Assembly (NCBI GenBank): GCA_037127255.1
Contig: JBANSL010000014.1
Coordinates: 68,617,646 to 68,681,645, forward strand
Source: Persicaria tinctoria
Lineage: Eukaryota > Streptophyta > Magnoliopsida > Caryophyllales > Polygonaceae
Reading direction: 5' to 3'
DNA: 64,000 bases
The first letter of the stretch is position 1. Every line of letters begins with the position of its first letter. The notes below the pieces were generated by a model. The model was not told where the DNA came from. It saw nothing but the letters and a program-made list of their open reading frames with translations, and ran no database searches. Shown here one piece after another: positions 21,212-30,598 of this stretch. The position numbers and the translations under genes are program-made.

Positions 21212-22549
21212 AGGGTAAACCGCAGAAAACCACCCTTTAAATACACCATATTGCTTAAAACCATCCCATAAATGCCTAATTGCTGAAAACCACCCTTTAT
21301 AACCATTCCGTTAGCAATCGACCACCCCATTGATGTTTCCATCCAAAATTCAGTTAAAGATGTGAAATGACAAAATTACCCTTTTTTTTAAGATACTTTA
21401 ATGTAATTGAGTGGATTAAAACATGTAGCCCTTTCTTCTTCCTTCGTACGCGGCGACGGTGACAGGGGTGGGCAAATACGATGGAGGTCGAGCGGTGTCT
21501 TCGCCTGAGTTCTTCACCTCCAAAGACAAAATATGAGAGGATTCACCATAATCGAACTCCAAATTTCCGGATATCCGTGTAGACGGTCTCTTTTGAAAGA
21601 ATTTGGGGATTTTGAACAGTTTATCTCACAAGGATTCAAACTTGGGCAAAAGAAATTTGATGGGGAGGAAGATTTGAAGCATCCATTGAGAACAAGAAAA
21701 CACAGTAGCAGTCTTTTGAATTCTTGATTGAAATTTTGGTTTCAATTGGAAGGAATTTGGGCGGCTATTGTCATGAGGGCTAGGGTTTGGTGGTTTTTGG
21801 ATGGATTGTTCTTTCATTTCCAAGGGTTTCAACATTAGGACTTGAGCGACACATGAGGTTTGATTTCTTCTTCATCCTTGTTTGTTGCCATGGAAGAAAT
21901 ACGTTTAAACATCCTCAATTTGGGGATTTTTTTAGGGTAAATTACAGAAAACCACCCTTAAAATATGTGAGTTTTCACAAAACCACCCTTAAAATAATTT
22001 TTTACAGAAAACCACCCATAAACCTATTTTTCTTTCAAATAACCACCCTTAACCCTTATTTTTATGTGTAAAAAGTGTTTTAAAATTTTTAACTTCTCAT
22101 TTTTTTGTATTCAAAGTAGCCTAATTATATAATAAAATAACCAAAACATTTAAGAAAATATAAAAACTTTTTTAAAAAACTATAGCTTTTTACAAATAAA
22201 AATGGTCATGGGTGGTTCTTTGAAAGACAAGTAAATTTATGGGTGGTTTTCTGTAAACTTTTATTTTAAGGGTGGTTTTGTGCAAACTCACCTATTTTAA
22301 GGGTGGTTTTCTGTAATTTACCCTTTTTTTTATCCATGTTTAATTAATTTAATTTATTAAAATTGGGTACATTAAATTAAAGTATATTTAAAAATATACA
22401 TACTTAACGGAAGTTTAGACGGAATAAGTGGATGGGTGGTCGATTGCTAACGGAATGGTTATAAAGGGTGGTTTTCAGCAATTAGGCATTTAAGGGGTGA
22501 TTTTAAGCAATATGGTGTATTTAGAGGGTGGTTTTATGCAGTTTACCCT
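21212..22549. mobile_element. Long-TIR (MULE-like) element, outer copy
   Basis: Terminal inverted repeats of roughly 115 bp start AGGGTAAACCGCAGAAAACC on the left and AGGGTAAACTGCATAAAACC on the right (opposite strand). They share AATACACCATATTGCTTAAA, TTGCTGAAAACCACCC and CCGTTAGCAATCGACC. T-runs flank both ends, so the target duplication is ambiguous. Long TIRs and no transposase suggest a MULE-like non-autonomous element. The interior (21420-21900) is less AT-rich and could be host-derived. A smaller relative is nested inside. Confidence 0.65.
21934..22324. mobile_element. Nested long-TIR element, inner copy
   Basis: Ends AGGGTAAATTACAGAAAACC and, on the opposite strand, AGGGTAAATTACAGAAAACC, so the terminal 20 bases are identical. 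Arms extend about 140 bp with ACCACCCTTAAAAT words. It is 391 bp, nearly all arm, so single-stranded it would form a long hairpin. It belongs to the same superfamily as the enclosing element. Confidence 0.7.
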
Positions 22550-22772
22550 TTTTTTAATGTGGATTTTGTGTGAGTTATTGTTGTTCTTCTACTATGGTTG
22601 TTATATTTGAGAGAAATTGATTTAATATAGGTTAGAAATATCAAATTTGGTCATATTTACTCTTTTTTTTTTTGCCAAACCGTAATTATTTTATAAATTT
22701 TAAAAGAACATTGATGCATCTTGTCAATAGATAAAATGATATTTTGTCACTAGAAATTCTCGAATTTTGTAT

Positions 22773-22950
22773 CGGACTATATTTTTTTTATTAGGTAAAA
22801 ATTCGAGTTTAAACATACCTGAAACTCGATGGCCGACCAAGTCGATAGATAGAACACCGTCAATACAATCGACATAATAACACAAATCAACATAGAAGAA
22901 AGAAAGTCGCATGACTACGATTAGGGGGAAATTCGAGTTCATATATACAT
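22773..22950 (-). mobile_element. L1-type LINE 3-prime end, minus strand
   Basis: Plus-strand TTTTTTTTATTAGGTAAAAA, then CGATGGCCGACCAAGTCGA, equals the A-tailed 3-prime end of the same L1 family as 8879-9395, truncated to under 200 bp. Confidence 0.55.
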
Positions 22951-22980
22951 GTATTAGATTATGTTAACACCGTAGTAAGT

Positions 22981-24050
22981 AGGGGTGGGGGGGGGGGAAA
23001 AGTTAACCATTCCGGAATGGCTCACCGGAAATGACTTGTGGGTAGTACTCATAGGTCCTCGGTTCGAATCCCGTAATGACCGCTCTTTATTTACCAATTC
23101 GGGGGGATCAAAATTTTAAAGTCGCGTGGCTACGATTTTTCCAGTGTAAAATTATAGACTTCAAGTGTAAAAAATTCTTACATTTGAAGTCGAAGGTCAA
23201 AAGGAGGGAATTTCGTAGACAAAAAAAATATGGAGTAAGAAAAAAGACGGGACCTTAATTTAACGTGGTAACTCTTTTTTGACCGTTAGATTGTTTATTT
23301 CCAAGGATCAATTTATCTCGTACGGTCACTTTGTTGAAAACCATCAACTTAAAGTATTCCATAATATTAAATTAAACACTACGTAGTAGTTTTTTTTTTA
23401 ATTGCTAATCGTATAGTTTAAACAATACGTGATTATACTATTTCCACTTACAAGTATGATGAGATTGGTTTTTAATTAATTAAGTTCATTTTCTAAGTTA
23501 AACATACAATATTTAACTTCAATTTGAAATACTGATCAATGAAGGGTATAAAACATAGGAATGTCAAAAGATGCCTGATGATTAATGTTGATGAAACGTG
23601 TAAGAAATTATCCCGAGATTATTTATTGTGAAGTGAATTATACCACATTAAAATCAAACAAAATGATGTTGATTAAATCATTATCTAGTACAAGTGAATC
23701 CTAAAGCGATTAGTTGAGAAGCCGAAAAATGAACTTCTAAGTTTTTTCTTGAAAAAACATCAATATTTGAAGTTTTTGGGTTTAGTTATAGTATTAAGTT
23801 ACGAAGTTTAACAAATGATAAGTACGATAAAAGTATATTAATTTGGTAAATGATGTGAAAAATAATTTATATCGCTTCAGTCTTTAAATGTTTATAACTT
23901 TTTACTCAAGTATCGAATTTAAGTTGATAATATATCCAATCGAAGCTATCGACAAGAGGGATATGTATATTAAAATTTATTTTTGATTTAGGGGGGGGGG
24001 GGGGGGGGGGGCGACTGCCACCTCTGGCCCTAAAGAGGATTCGCCCCTAA
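22981..24050 (+). mobile_element. Probable hAT-type element E7, boundaries uncertain
   Basis: The left side starts near TAGGGGTGGGG with an 11-G run. The right side ends near GAGGATTCGCCCCTA and contains a run of 21 G at 23991-24011 followed by GACTGCCACCTCTGGCCC. A tRNA-like module (TGGCTCACCGGAAAT, then CTCGGTTCGAATCCC) lies at 23022-23086. I could not find matching 8-bp flanks, so this is inferred from resemblance to the other CAGNGGCGG elements. Confidence 0.35.
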
Positions 24051-25254
24051 TGACACGCCATGGTAACTATAGAAATTTCCATTTCCATTTATTTTTTATT
24101 ACCAAATTTATGATTTTCTTTAGTATTTTCCTACTAATAAAAGAAATTTTGACCAAAATAAATGAGTTAAACAAAAAAGATATAAAGTTATTTAAAAGTT
24201 ACCCATAAATCAATATACAAAAGGCTTTAATTGTTAAAATTGGCTGGATCCGGTGAGGACAAAATCAGAGTTACGAACAACACACAAACCTAATGAGGTT
24301 TCATCTCAGAATCAATTGACACTAAGATAAGTAATCCATCAAACTTATATGTTGGTCAAAATATCTCAATATTTTCTAACGTGGGACAACCACCTTCCAA
24401 CTTTAATTTTATATATTAATATTATTATTGAACAGGAAAAATAAAAAAACGGTATCATATATGGAATTAAAAATAAATTCTTAAATAAATTAATTAGTAA
24501 CCTCATTTCTAAGTTTAAACAAATAAAGTTAAATTAAATTGAAAATCGAAATCAAAGCTCATAAAATATCTAATATGTCAATACATACACAAAGAATTGA
24601 CCCGTAGCCAATAGTCAAAAATCAATTACGTTAGTGGCAATAAAAGGCAATAAACTAATACTTTGTTAATGCGGAGTATTTGTTTATTCCAAAAAGAGTT
24701 GAAGTCCAATCCGCTAATCCGGTTTTGGACATGCAAGAGAATGCCAATTGACAATTGCCTTGCATGAATACTTTTTTTTTATTAGCTCACCTGCACTACC
24801 TAACAAGTTTTGTGTAATCTGTGAATCCCATAATATTAATTGATTTTCGTTATGATTCATCTATTTTTGTTTTTTGGCATATTATAAATAAAGTTGGGTT
24901 ACATTACTATTAATTACAGTATATATCTAGCTAGCACTAGCTATATATGGCGATTATATTGACTGAGCATACCATTTTATTTATTTATTTATTTTGGACG
25001 TGTGTTTGGTGTGTGAAGAAAATACAGAATGTTGTAATGGTTCACGAAGAATTTCGTTATTGCCTAATACAATGACCACTTCTTAGTTTTTGCTTTATCT
25101 TCAAGATATTATAAAGAGAAAACTATTTGTATAGCTCCAAGAAAATGCTGAAAATTAAACAAAACGCATAAACTGAAGTTATTAAGTTTAAATTACCGTT
25201 ATATTTAAAAGAGTAGTTGAATATATAAAAATTTTGGTTGAATCGAAATCATAG
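24051..25254. other. AT-rich intergenic sequence
   Basis: No gene, RNA or repeat boundary is recognised in this 1.2-kb stretch. Confidence 0.45.
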
Positions 25255-26345
25255 AAAAAAATTTTATTATTAGAAAATAATTCGAGAACCAGAAAAACCT
25301 ACGTTATCGAGAGACCGATAAAGTTGGCATAGAATTGTCAAAACATATAACCTAAAATAAAAAGGCAGTGCTATACAAGAAGTGACAAACAAACAGACCT
25401 AAACGAAGAAACGAGCCTAACCCTCACCGGGGACAACGTAGACTAAGACTCGAAGCCAAGCGCAACCAAACAATCACACTGCTGCCCAGAGGTACATTAG
25501 GAGTCCATGTGGGCGATGAAAACGATCTTCCAAGGAGATATCCGGACACGGAGTCGTCTCGATGCACACCACCACGACGACATACAGACCCGACACCAGA
25601 TGCCAGACAGTGGCGCCTGGGGGGGGGGGGGCACAAGGGGGCGGCCGCCCCTTCCTACGGCGACGGAAAAATGTAGGTATATGGAAAAAAAATTAAGGTA
25701 AAAAATAAAAAAAAAATGTAAAAAGGAACACATGTGTTGTCTAGTTTAGTCGGTAAAGAAAGGAAAAGGGAAATCCTTAAATGCAAAAGGTCATAAATTC
25801 AAATCTCATTCTTTACCTTTTGCAATATTTTTTTTACTTATCAATTTTTTTCTATTATAAATGTTATATTTAAATCAATTTTACAGTTTTCTTTTAATAT
25901 TTTTTTAATAAGAGTATTAATTATGCTACAATTTTTCTTTTTAAATATTCTAATTTTTATTCGTATGTTTTTTTTTAAATATTAATGTCATGTTTAAACG
26001 ATTTTTTTTACTTACTTTTCCATCTTATCAATTTTTTTTTTACCAAAATATCATATTTAGACCAAACTTATTGTTTTCTTTCAATATATTTTTTTAAAAA
26101 ATTCTTCATTATATATATATTGACAAAAAAAAAAATCCCGAAGCATAAATTTCGCCCCGCCTCTAGCCAATCCTGCGGCCGCCACTGACGCCAGAGCCTC
26201 CACTCAGACTAGGACCGCCGATAAACACCAAAAATGCAGCCGAGAACCACCCTTGTAGTACGTCAATACGCACCAGAAAGCCCTTTCAGGATTTTATCAA
26301 GACCCTTTCAGGATTTTTATCAAGCCCTTTCGGGTGGATTTCCTT
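25255..26345 (-). mobile_element. L1-type LINE 3-prime end, minus strand, interrupted by hAT E8
   Basis: The plus-strand left end is a T/A-rich start with GAGAGACCGATAAAGTTGGC. The body shares AGGAGTCCATGTGGGCGATG, TTCCAAGGAGATATC and CTCGATGCACACCACCACGA with the copy at 8879-9395. The hAT element at 25608-26187 splits it, and the L1 body resumes at 26196. It is non-coding 3-prime region. Confidence 0.6.
25608..26187. mobile_element. hAT-type element E8 with tRNA-like module
   Basis: Flanks are ATGCCAGA (25600-25607) and ACGCCAGA (26188-26195), an 8-bp duplication with one C/T change at a CpG. Ends are CAGTGGCGCCTGGGG and, on the opposite strand, CAGTGGCGGCCGCAGG. A 13-G run lies 11 bp inside the left end. 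A tRNA-like module (TAGTTTAGTCGGTAAAG, then AAATTCAAATCTCA) occupies 25737-25812. It is 580 bp with no transposase. Confidence 0.75.
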
Positions 26346-26823
26346 GAAGTAGGTAAGCATATTTGTTCATTGTTCAAAGACATAAATATACATAACTATG
26401 TGAGAAAAATATATATGAAACATAAATTATTGTATTTTTTTCTGGGCATTTTGGGCCCAAAGTAAAACCTTGGGTTGAAAGAATAGTTCACGGGCCCAGT
26501 ACTACGGGCCAATCGGGCCTTGACGTCCAACAACACGAGGGGAAGAGAGGAGCCTAGCCTCCGACGACAGCCATCTATCGCGTGGGAAAGGACCGAGAGG
26601 ACAACCTCTTAAATGGACTATATAATACCGAATCTCAGCGTAAGACAGTTGAACTTGAACCCGATCGAAATAAACTAGGATTTAAAAGCTCAAAAGGCAT
26701 AGGATAAGAGTAGTAATTTGGAAATATTTTTCAAATTTTAATTAGTTTAGCTTTTTTTAATTATATTATTTGGATCTATTATTTTTTTGATAGAGAATCT
26801 TTCTCAAATTAGGATCTTATCCT
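26346..26823. other. Spacer
   Basis: No gene recognised. The sequence immediately left of the LINE fragment is AT-rich and lacks an obvious target duplication. Confidence 0.4.
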
Positions 26824-27708
26824 ATGTCTTTAGAACATAAAATAGAAATACCGAATCATATAGGCTTAACAACGGACTCAAAGGCAAGTACCATTCTAAA
26901 CAATATTTTTGTAAACCTTGGGAAGGAAAAGACCGGGTATCTGGCTTTCGCTTGGTGGAGTATTTGGTTTTTCAGAAACCAACTTGTGTTCAAACATGTG
27001 ACTTCTGTCAAAACACAGGAGATTGCCCTCTTCTGCAACACTTCAAGTCATACTTGGAATGAAAGTAACAAACAAACTAACAAAGTGTATAACTCAGAAC
27101 GAAATGGTTCAGGCAAGGCGCAATTAACAAACCGGAAATCTACCGGCTACGAGCAGCATAAAACTAACCCTTGGGAGAGACCACCTGCTGGTTATTACAA
27201 GTTAAATTTTGATGGCTCGTATTGTCAGTCGGAGAAAGGAACCTATGGCTATGCTATTCGCGACCATTGCGGCAACATACTTGCCTTAGGGTCAGGCAGA
27301 TGTAACAACAGTTCAGCGGTTTACGCAGAAGCATTGGGCCTTCACATGGGTGTGGCTAGGGCTAAATTGCTGGGAACTAATTGCCTTCTGATCGAAGGAG
27401 ACTGTCTGGTTGTTATAAAGGCTCTCCTAGGTGACTGGTCATGTCCCTAGAACATTGAGCTGTTAATGGCAGATACGAAAACGAATTTATATTATATGTC
27501 TCATGTTACTATTCATCATGTTTTCAGGGAATCGAATGCGGTAGCCGACAGGATCGCTCTTCTGGCCTACAACATCCCTGCCGATGATAGCTTGGAGGAT
27601 CAAGAACTTGCTGTTCTCGTCCATTTGGACGCGCTAGGAAAGAGGCTCGGTCGGCGGCGGATTTCCTAAATTTTACCTTGCTTCCAAAAAAAAATAAAAA
27701 AAAAATAA
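26824..27708 (+). pseudogene. L1 LINE C-terminal fragment (RNase H) with poly(A) tail
   Basis: From 26824 the frame encodes an ORF2 tail, with a short segment before the RNase H domain. The domain starts near PPAGYYKLNFDGSY and includes YAEALGLHMG and IEGDCLVVIKAL, carrying the usual acidic residues. A TAG at about 27448 interrupts it. Downstream in the same frame come IHHVFRESNAVADRIA (the last RNase H helix with its conserved Asp) and a C-terminal tail to 27669. A tail of A-runs follows at 27687-27708. It is a 5-prime-truncated, inactive insertion 500 bp upstream of the Ole e 1-like gene. Confidence 0.8.
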
Positions 27709-28126
27709 TGCGGATGAATCCGATCAAACTGAACTATTTATTTCCCTGGAAAAAAAAATAGTGACTCTCTCTCCACAACATGCCACCTTAAAAAGATTGC
27801 AACCCACCATCCCTTAGAAATGGGCCTTTGTTTTTGGGCCTAAATCATTACACTTTTAACTGCCCAGATCTAAAATGGGCCCAAGAAGCTGCACAAAAAC
27901 GGAAAACAAATTCCACTGATTTGTGAAATATATAAAGACAATGACATAAAGAATATTATTGAATTGATCTATGTGGAACATGTCAAAAATGTATATTTGA
28001 TTACATGCATTTCACTAATATCCAACGTGCACCCAACTCCTGAAAATTTAATTTCATTAACCAAAATACCCGGACTCTGAAATTTAAAAATCATAATTGG
28101 AAAAGAAACATTAAGCTCTTTAACCC
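27709..28126 (+). promoter_or_regulatory. Putative promoter region of the Ole e 1-like gene
   Basis: About 420 bp of single-copy-looking AT-rich DNA separates the LINE tail from the TATA box. No specific cis-element is claimed. Its short length means the LINE insertion limits the proximal promoter. Confidence 0.35.
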
Positions 28127-28134
28127 TATATAAA
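28127..28134 (+). promoter_or_regulatory. TATA box of the Ole e 1-like gene
   Basis: CCCTATATAAAC places TATATAAA 72 bp before the start codon, which predicts a short leader of about 40-45 nt. It is a canonical plant TATA box in the right position for the gene that follows. Confidence 0.7.
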
Positions 28135-28205
28135 CAAGGCCAGTAAGATAAACTAATCTCTATCTAAAAGCCCTAAACCAAGCACCTCCATACAAAGCTA
28201 CATCC

Positions 28206-29876
28206 ATGGCTTCCTCCCATCTCCTCTTCGCCTCTCTCGCGGTCTTCGCCCTGGCTGTACTTGCCACTGCCGACTACGAGAAACCCACCTACAGAAAGGC
28301 GCCCGCCTATATCGCCAAGCCCATGGATGATAGATACAAGGTTCACATTCAAGGCACCATCTACTGCAAGAAAGCCGGAAAGCTTTTCCCTCTCCCCGGT
28401 AATATTTCATTGTTCCTTATTATATATGTTCATCAGTTTCGATATTTACTTTCTAACACAAAAGCTTAAACTACTCGGAGTACGTATTCAAGATCCAATG
28501 TAAATTCCCCTTACAGTATAACATATGAACAAATCTGAAGCATTAGATCATAAAGATATACAGACAAGATTTAAAGTAAATTGTGAACACTGAAATATTA
28601 ATCGGTTGTAACGAGAACGATAACAGAAAAGAAAGACACAGAGATTTACGTGGTTCGACAACGATGTGTTACCTACTTTCACGAGCAGAATAATAGGGTT
28701 CTTTATTATGGAGGCAAGCAAGAAACTAGGGTTACAAAATGTTAGGTTTCATGAGTATATATAGAGACTCATAAAACCGTAGTCAGACTATGGGTCTAAA
28801 CCCAAAACAGATAATAAATTAAACATGATTCACTACAAATTTATGTGGTTTTAGCCATAGTACTAGCCATGGATTTGTCACACATTTAGCCATTCACGAG
28901 CCATGGATTTAGCCATACTTAAGGTTTAGCCACGACATTAGCCATGGTGGCTCAATCCGTGGGATTTTTGCTCGTGACTAATCCTAGCCACAGTTCAACA
29001 ATGACAAATAGCCGTGAAACCGGCCACACCTAAGGTGAGTTAGAGGCAAGTTAAAATGACTACGACCAATTAGTGGCAAATGATACGAGGCCATTCGCAA
29101 TGCTCTGGGCATTGCCATGGTCGTGGCCAATACCATGTACGGCTTTTGCGAAATCATGTCTTTGGCTACTATTTTCCGCTAGGGAAGGCGTGGCTAAATC
29201 AATAGTGGCTATATATAAAATCAATTAAGATTAATTTATATAAAAGTAAAAATAATTATTATGGCAATGGATATAAGGTTGTGGCCAATCTAGTGTCGGA
29301 TTATTTTCATTAAAATAATAATTACAAATTTTTTAAAATCTCTATCCACATGATGATATGTGCACATGTGAATCTGTGATAGTAGCCTGACATATAAGAC
29401 GATAATGTTTCATTATAAAACCAATTGTCATATACTAGGCTTATTTTAGTTAATACTGTCGATATGAGACTCTTTTGATATGTTGATAAAGCATCCTTTC
29501 TATATACACATGAGTTCTAAACATACTTGAACGAATGCGATACATACATGTAGGGGCATTGGCAAGGATTACGTGCGTAGCACTGAGAGGGCGTGGGGGT
29601 TACGACTCGTCGCCATTCTCGGTGGTGACCAAGGCCACCGATGGCAACGGCTACTTCAAGATCAACCTCTCCGCCTACGAGATGGGTCCGTTGAAGTTCA
29701 CCGGCTGCAGGGTGTTCCTGGAGGACTCACCCCCCGGCCCGTGCAGCGTTCCCACCAACGAAAACCGCGGTATCTCTGGCGCCCCTCTTCCGACCACCTA
29801 CCGATCACTCGGCAACGACACGAGGCTGTATTCCATCCCTACCTTGGTCTACACCACCCTGCCGCCTGCATATTAA
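28206..29876 (+). CDS. Secreted pollen Ole e 1/proline-rich family protein, two exons
   Basis: Exon 1 is 28206-28398 and exon 2 is 29554-29876. The donor CCG|GTAATA and acceptor GTAG|GG are both phase 1, and joining them gives an uninterrupted 171-residue protein. A hydrophobic signal peptide occupies residues 1-22 (cleavage after ATA, before DYEKP). The Ole e 1-like domain follows, with YKVHIQGTIYC, then ARITC, a GNGYFKINL beta-rich core, and a GCRVFLEDSPPGPC segment. Four Cys lie in the mature chain (54, 72, 116, 128), fewer than the six of Ole e 1 itself. The C-terminus has SLGNDTRLYSIPTLVYTTLPPAY-type features of pistil and cell-wall members. The likely location is apoplast or cell wall. 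The biochemical role is unknown, as for most of this family. The start is chosen by TATA spacing and signal peptide. It is the only intact host gene found. Confidence 0.85.
28600..28830 (-). repeat. LTR-like insertion in the intron
   Basis: On the minus strand the segment has a TATA-like TCTCTATATATACTC and ends with phrases such as GAACCACGTAAATCTCTGTG, which resemble the R/U5 end of plant copia LTRs. Exact borders and target duplication were not found. It lies within the 1155-bp intron. Confidence 0.4.
28831..29295 (+). mobile_element. CACTA-like element in the intron
   Basis: Starts CACTACAAATTTATG and ends ...CAATCTAGTG, with at least nine TAGCCA(T/C)-type words close together from 28852, resembling the subterminal repeats of CACTA transposons. 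The 3-bp target duplication does not match cleanly, so the right border may be wrong. It is non-coding. Confidence 0.4.
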
Positions 29877-30598
29877 TGAAGTTAGCTCAAACCTAAGCTG
29901 ACTCTTTTTATGTGATTTTATGTATTTATTCTTTTCTTATGGCTTATTTGTTTTGTTTGATGGTCGATCGGATATTGGTTTGGTTTGTGTTGGAGATCGG
30001 ATATTTAATTTAGTGTCAAATTTTTGGAGGTGCATAATTATATAGTTGCGGTACGTACGTATTGTTTTGAATTAAATTAAAACGGCATAAATATAACTCT
30101 ATATATAATATGATAACAAATTATGTTATTTTAGGATAAAAGGTCGTCGGTTTATGATAAAAAAGCCACCATTTTTTCTCAGTTAAAATAATATATATAA
30201 ATAAATAAATAAAATGACCGAAGAAGAAAAAAGAATACAAAATGCAATACAATAATATTTGACAAGGCTGCTAAAGTTTAATTAGCTTTTCAACGAAGAT
30301 TTCAACCGTACCTTGTTGGAGAGTACCAACTACCAAGGTCGATCAATTCGACCAAGGAAGACAATTAGAAGGAGTGAAGTGACGTCGTTTTAGTTTGGAC
30401 CACACTCTGTTTGAATATAAATGCATTTCAGTTTGGTTTCAGTTGTAACAAATTTGAGACAATTGGTTTTCTTTTCAATGAAATGAAAAGAGAGAAAACC
30501 CTCTCGGACTCCCATTTACAAGTTCAACTTCTTCCTTCAATTTGTGTTTTATTCTCTGGTTTCTGGTGTTACAAACTTGAATTTCTTCAAGTTTTACA
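29877..30598. other. 3-prime flank of the gene and possible left LTR of copia 1
   Basis: After the stop codon the sequence is AT-rich (3-prime UTR and spacer) to about 30250. The stretch to 30598 then leads into a primer-binding-site-like sequence and probably contains the left LTR of the copia element. I could not fix its start because no right LTR survives for comparison. Confidence 0.4.

Noticed and set aside
28831..29295. CACTA element with confirmed target duplication
   Set aside because: The ends look right but the 3-bp flanks (ATT against TCG) do not match, so it stays a tentative call.
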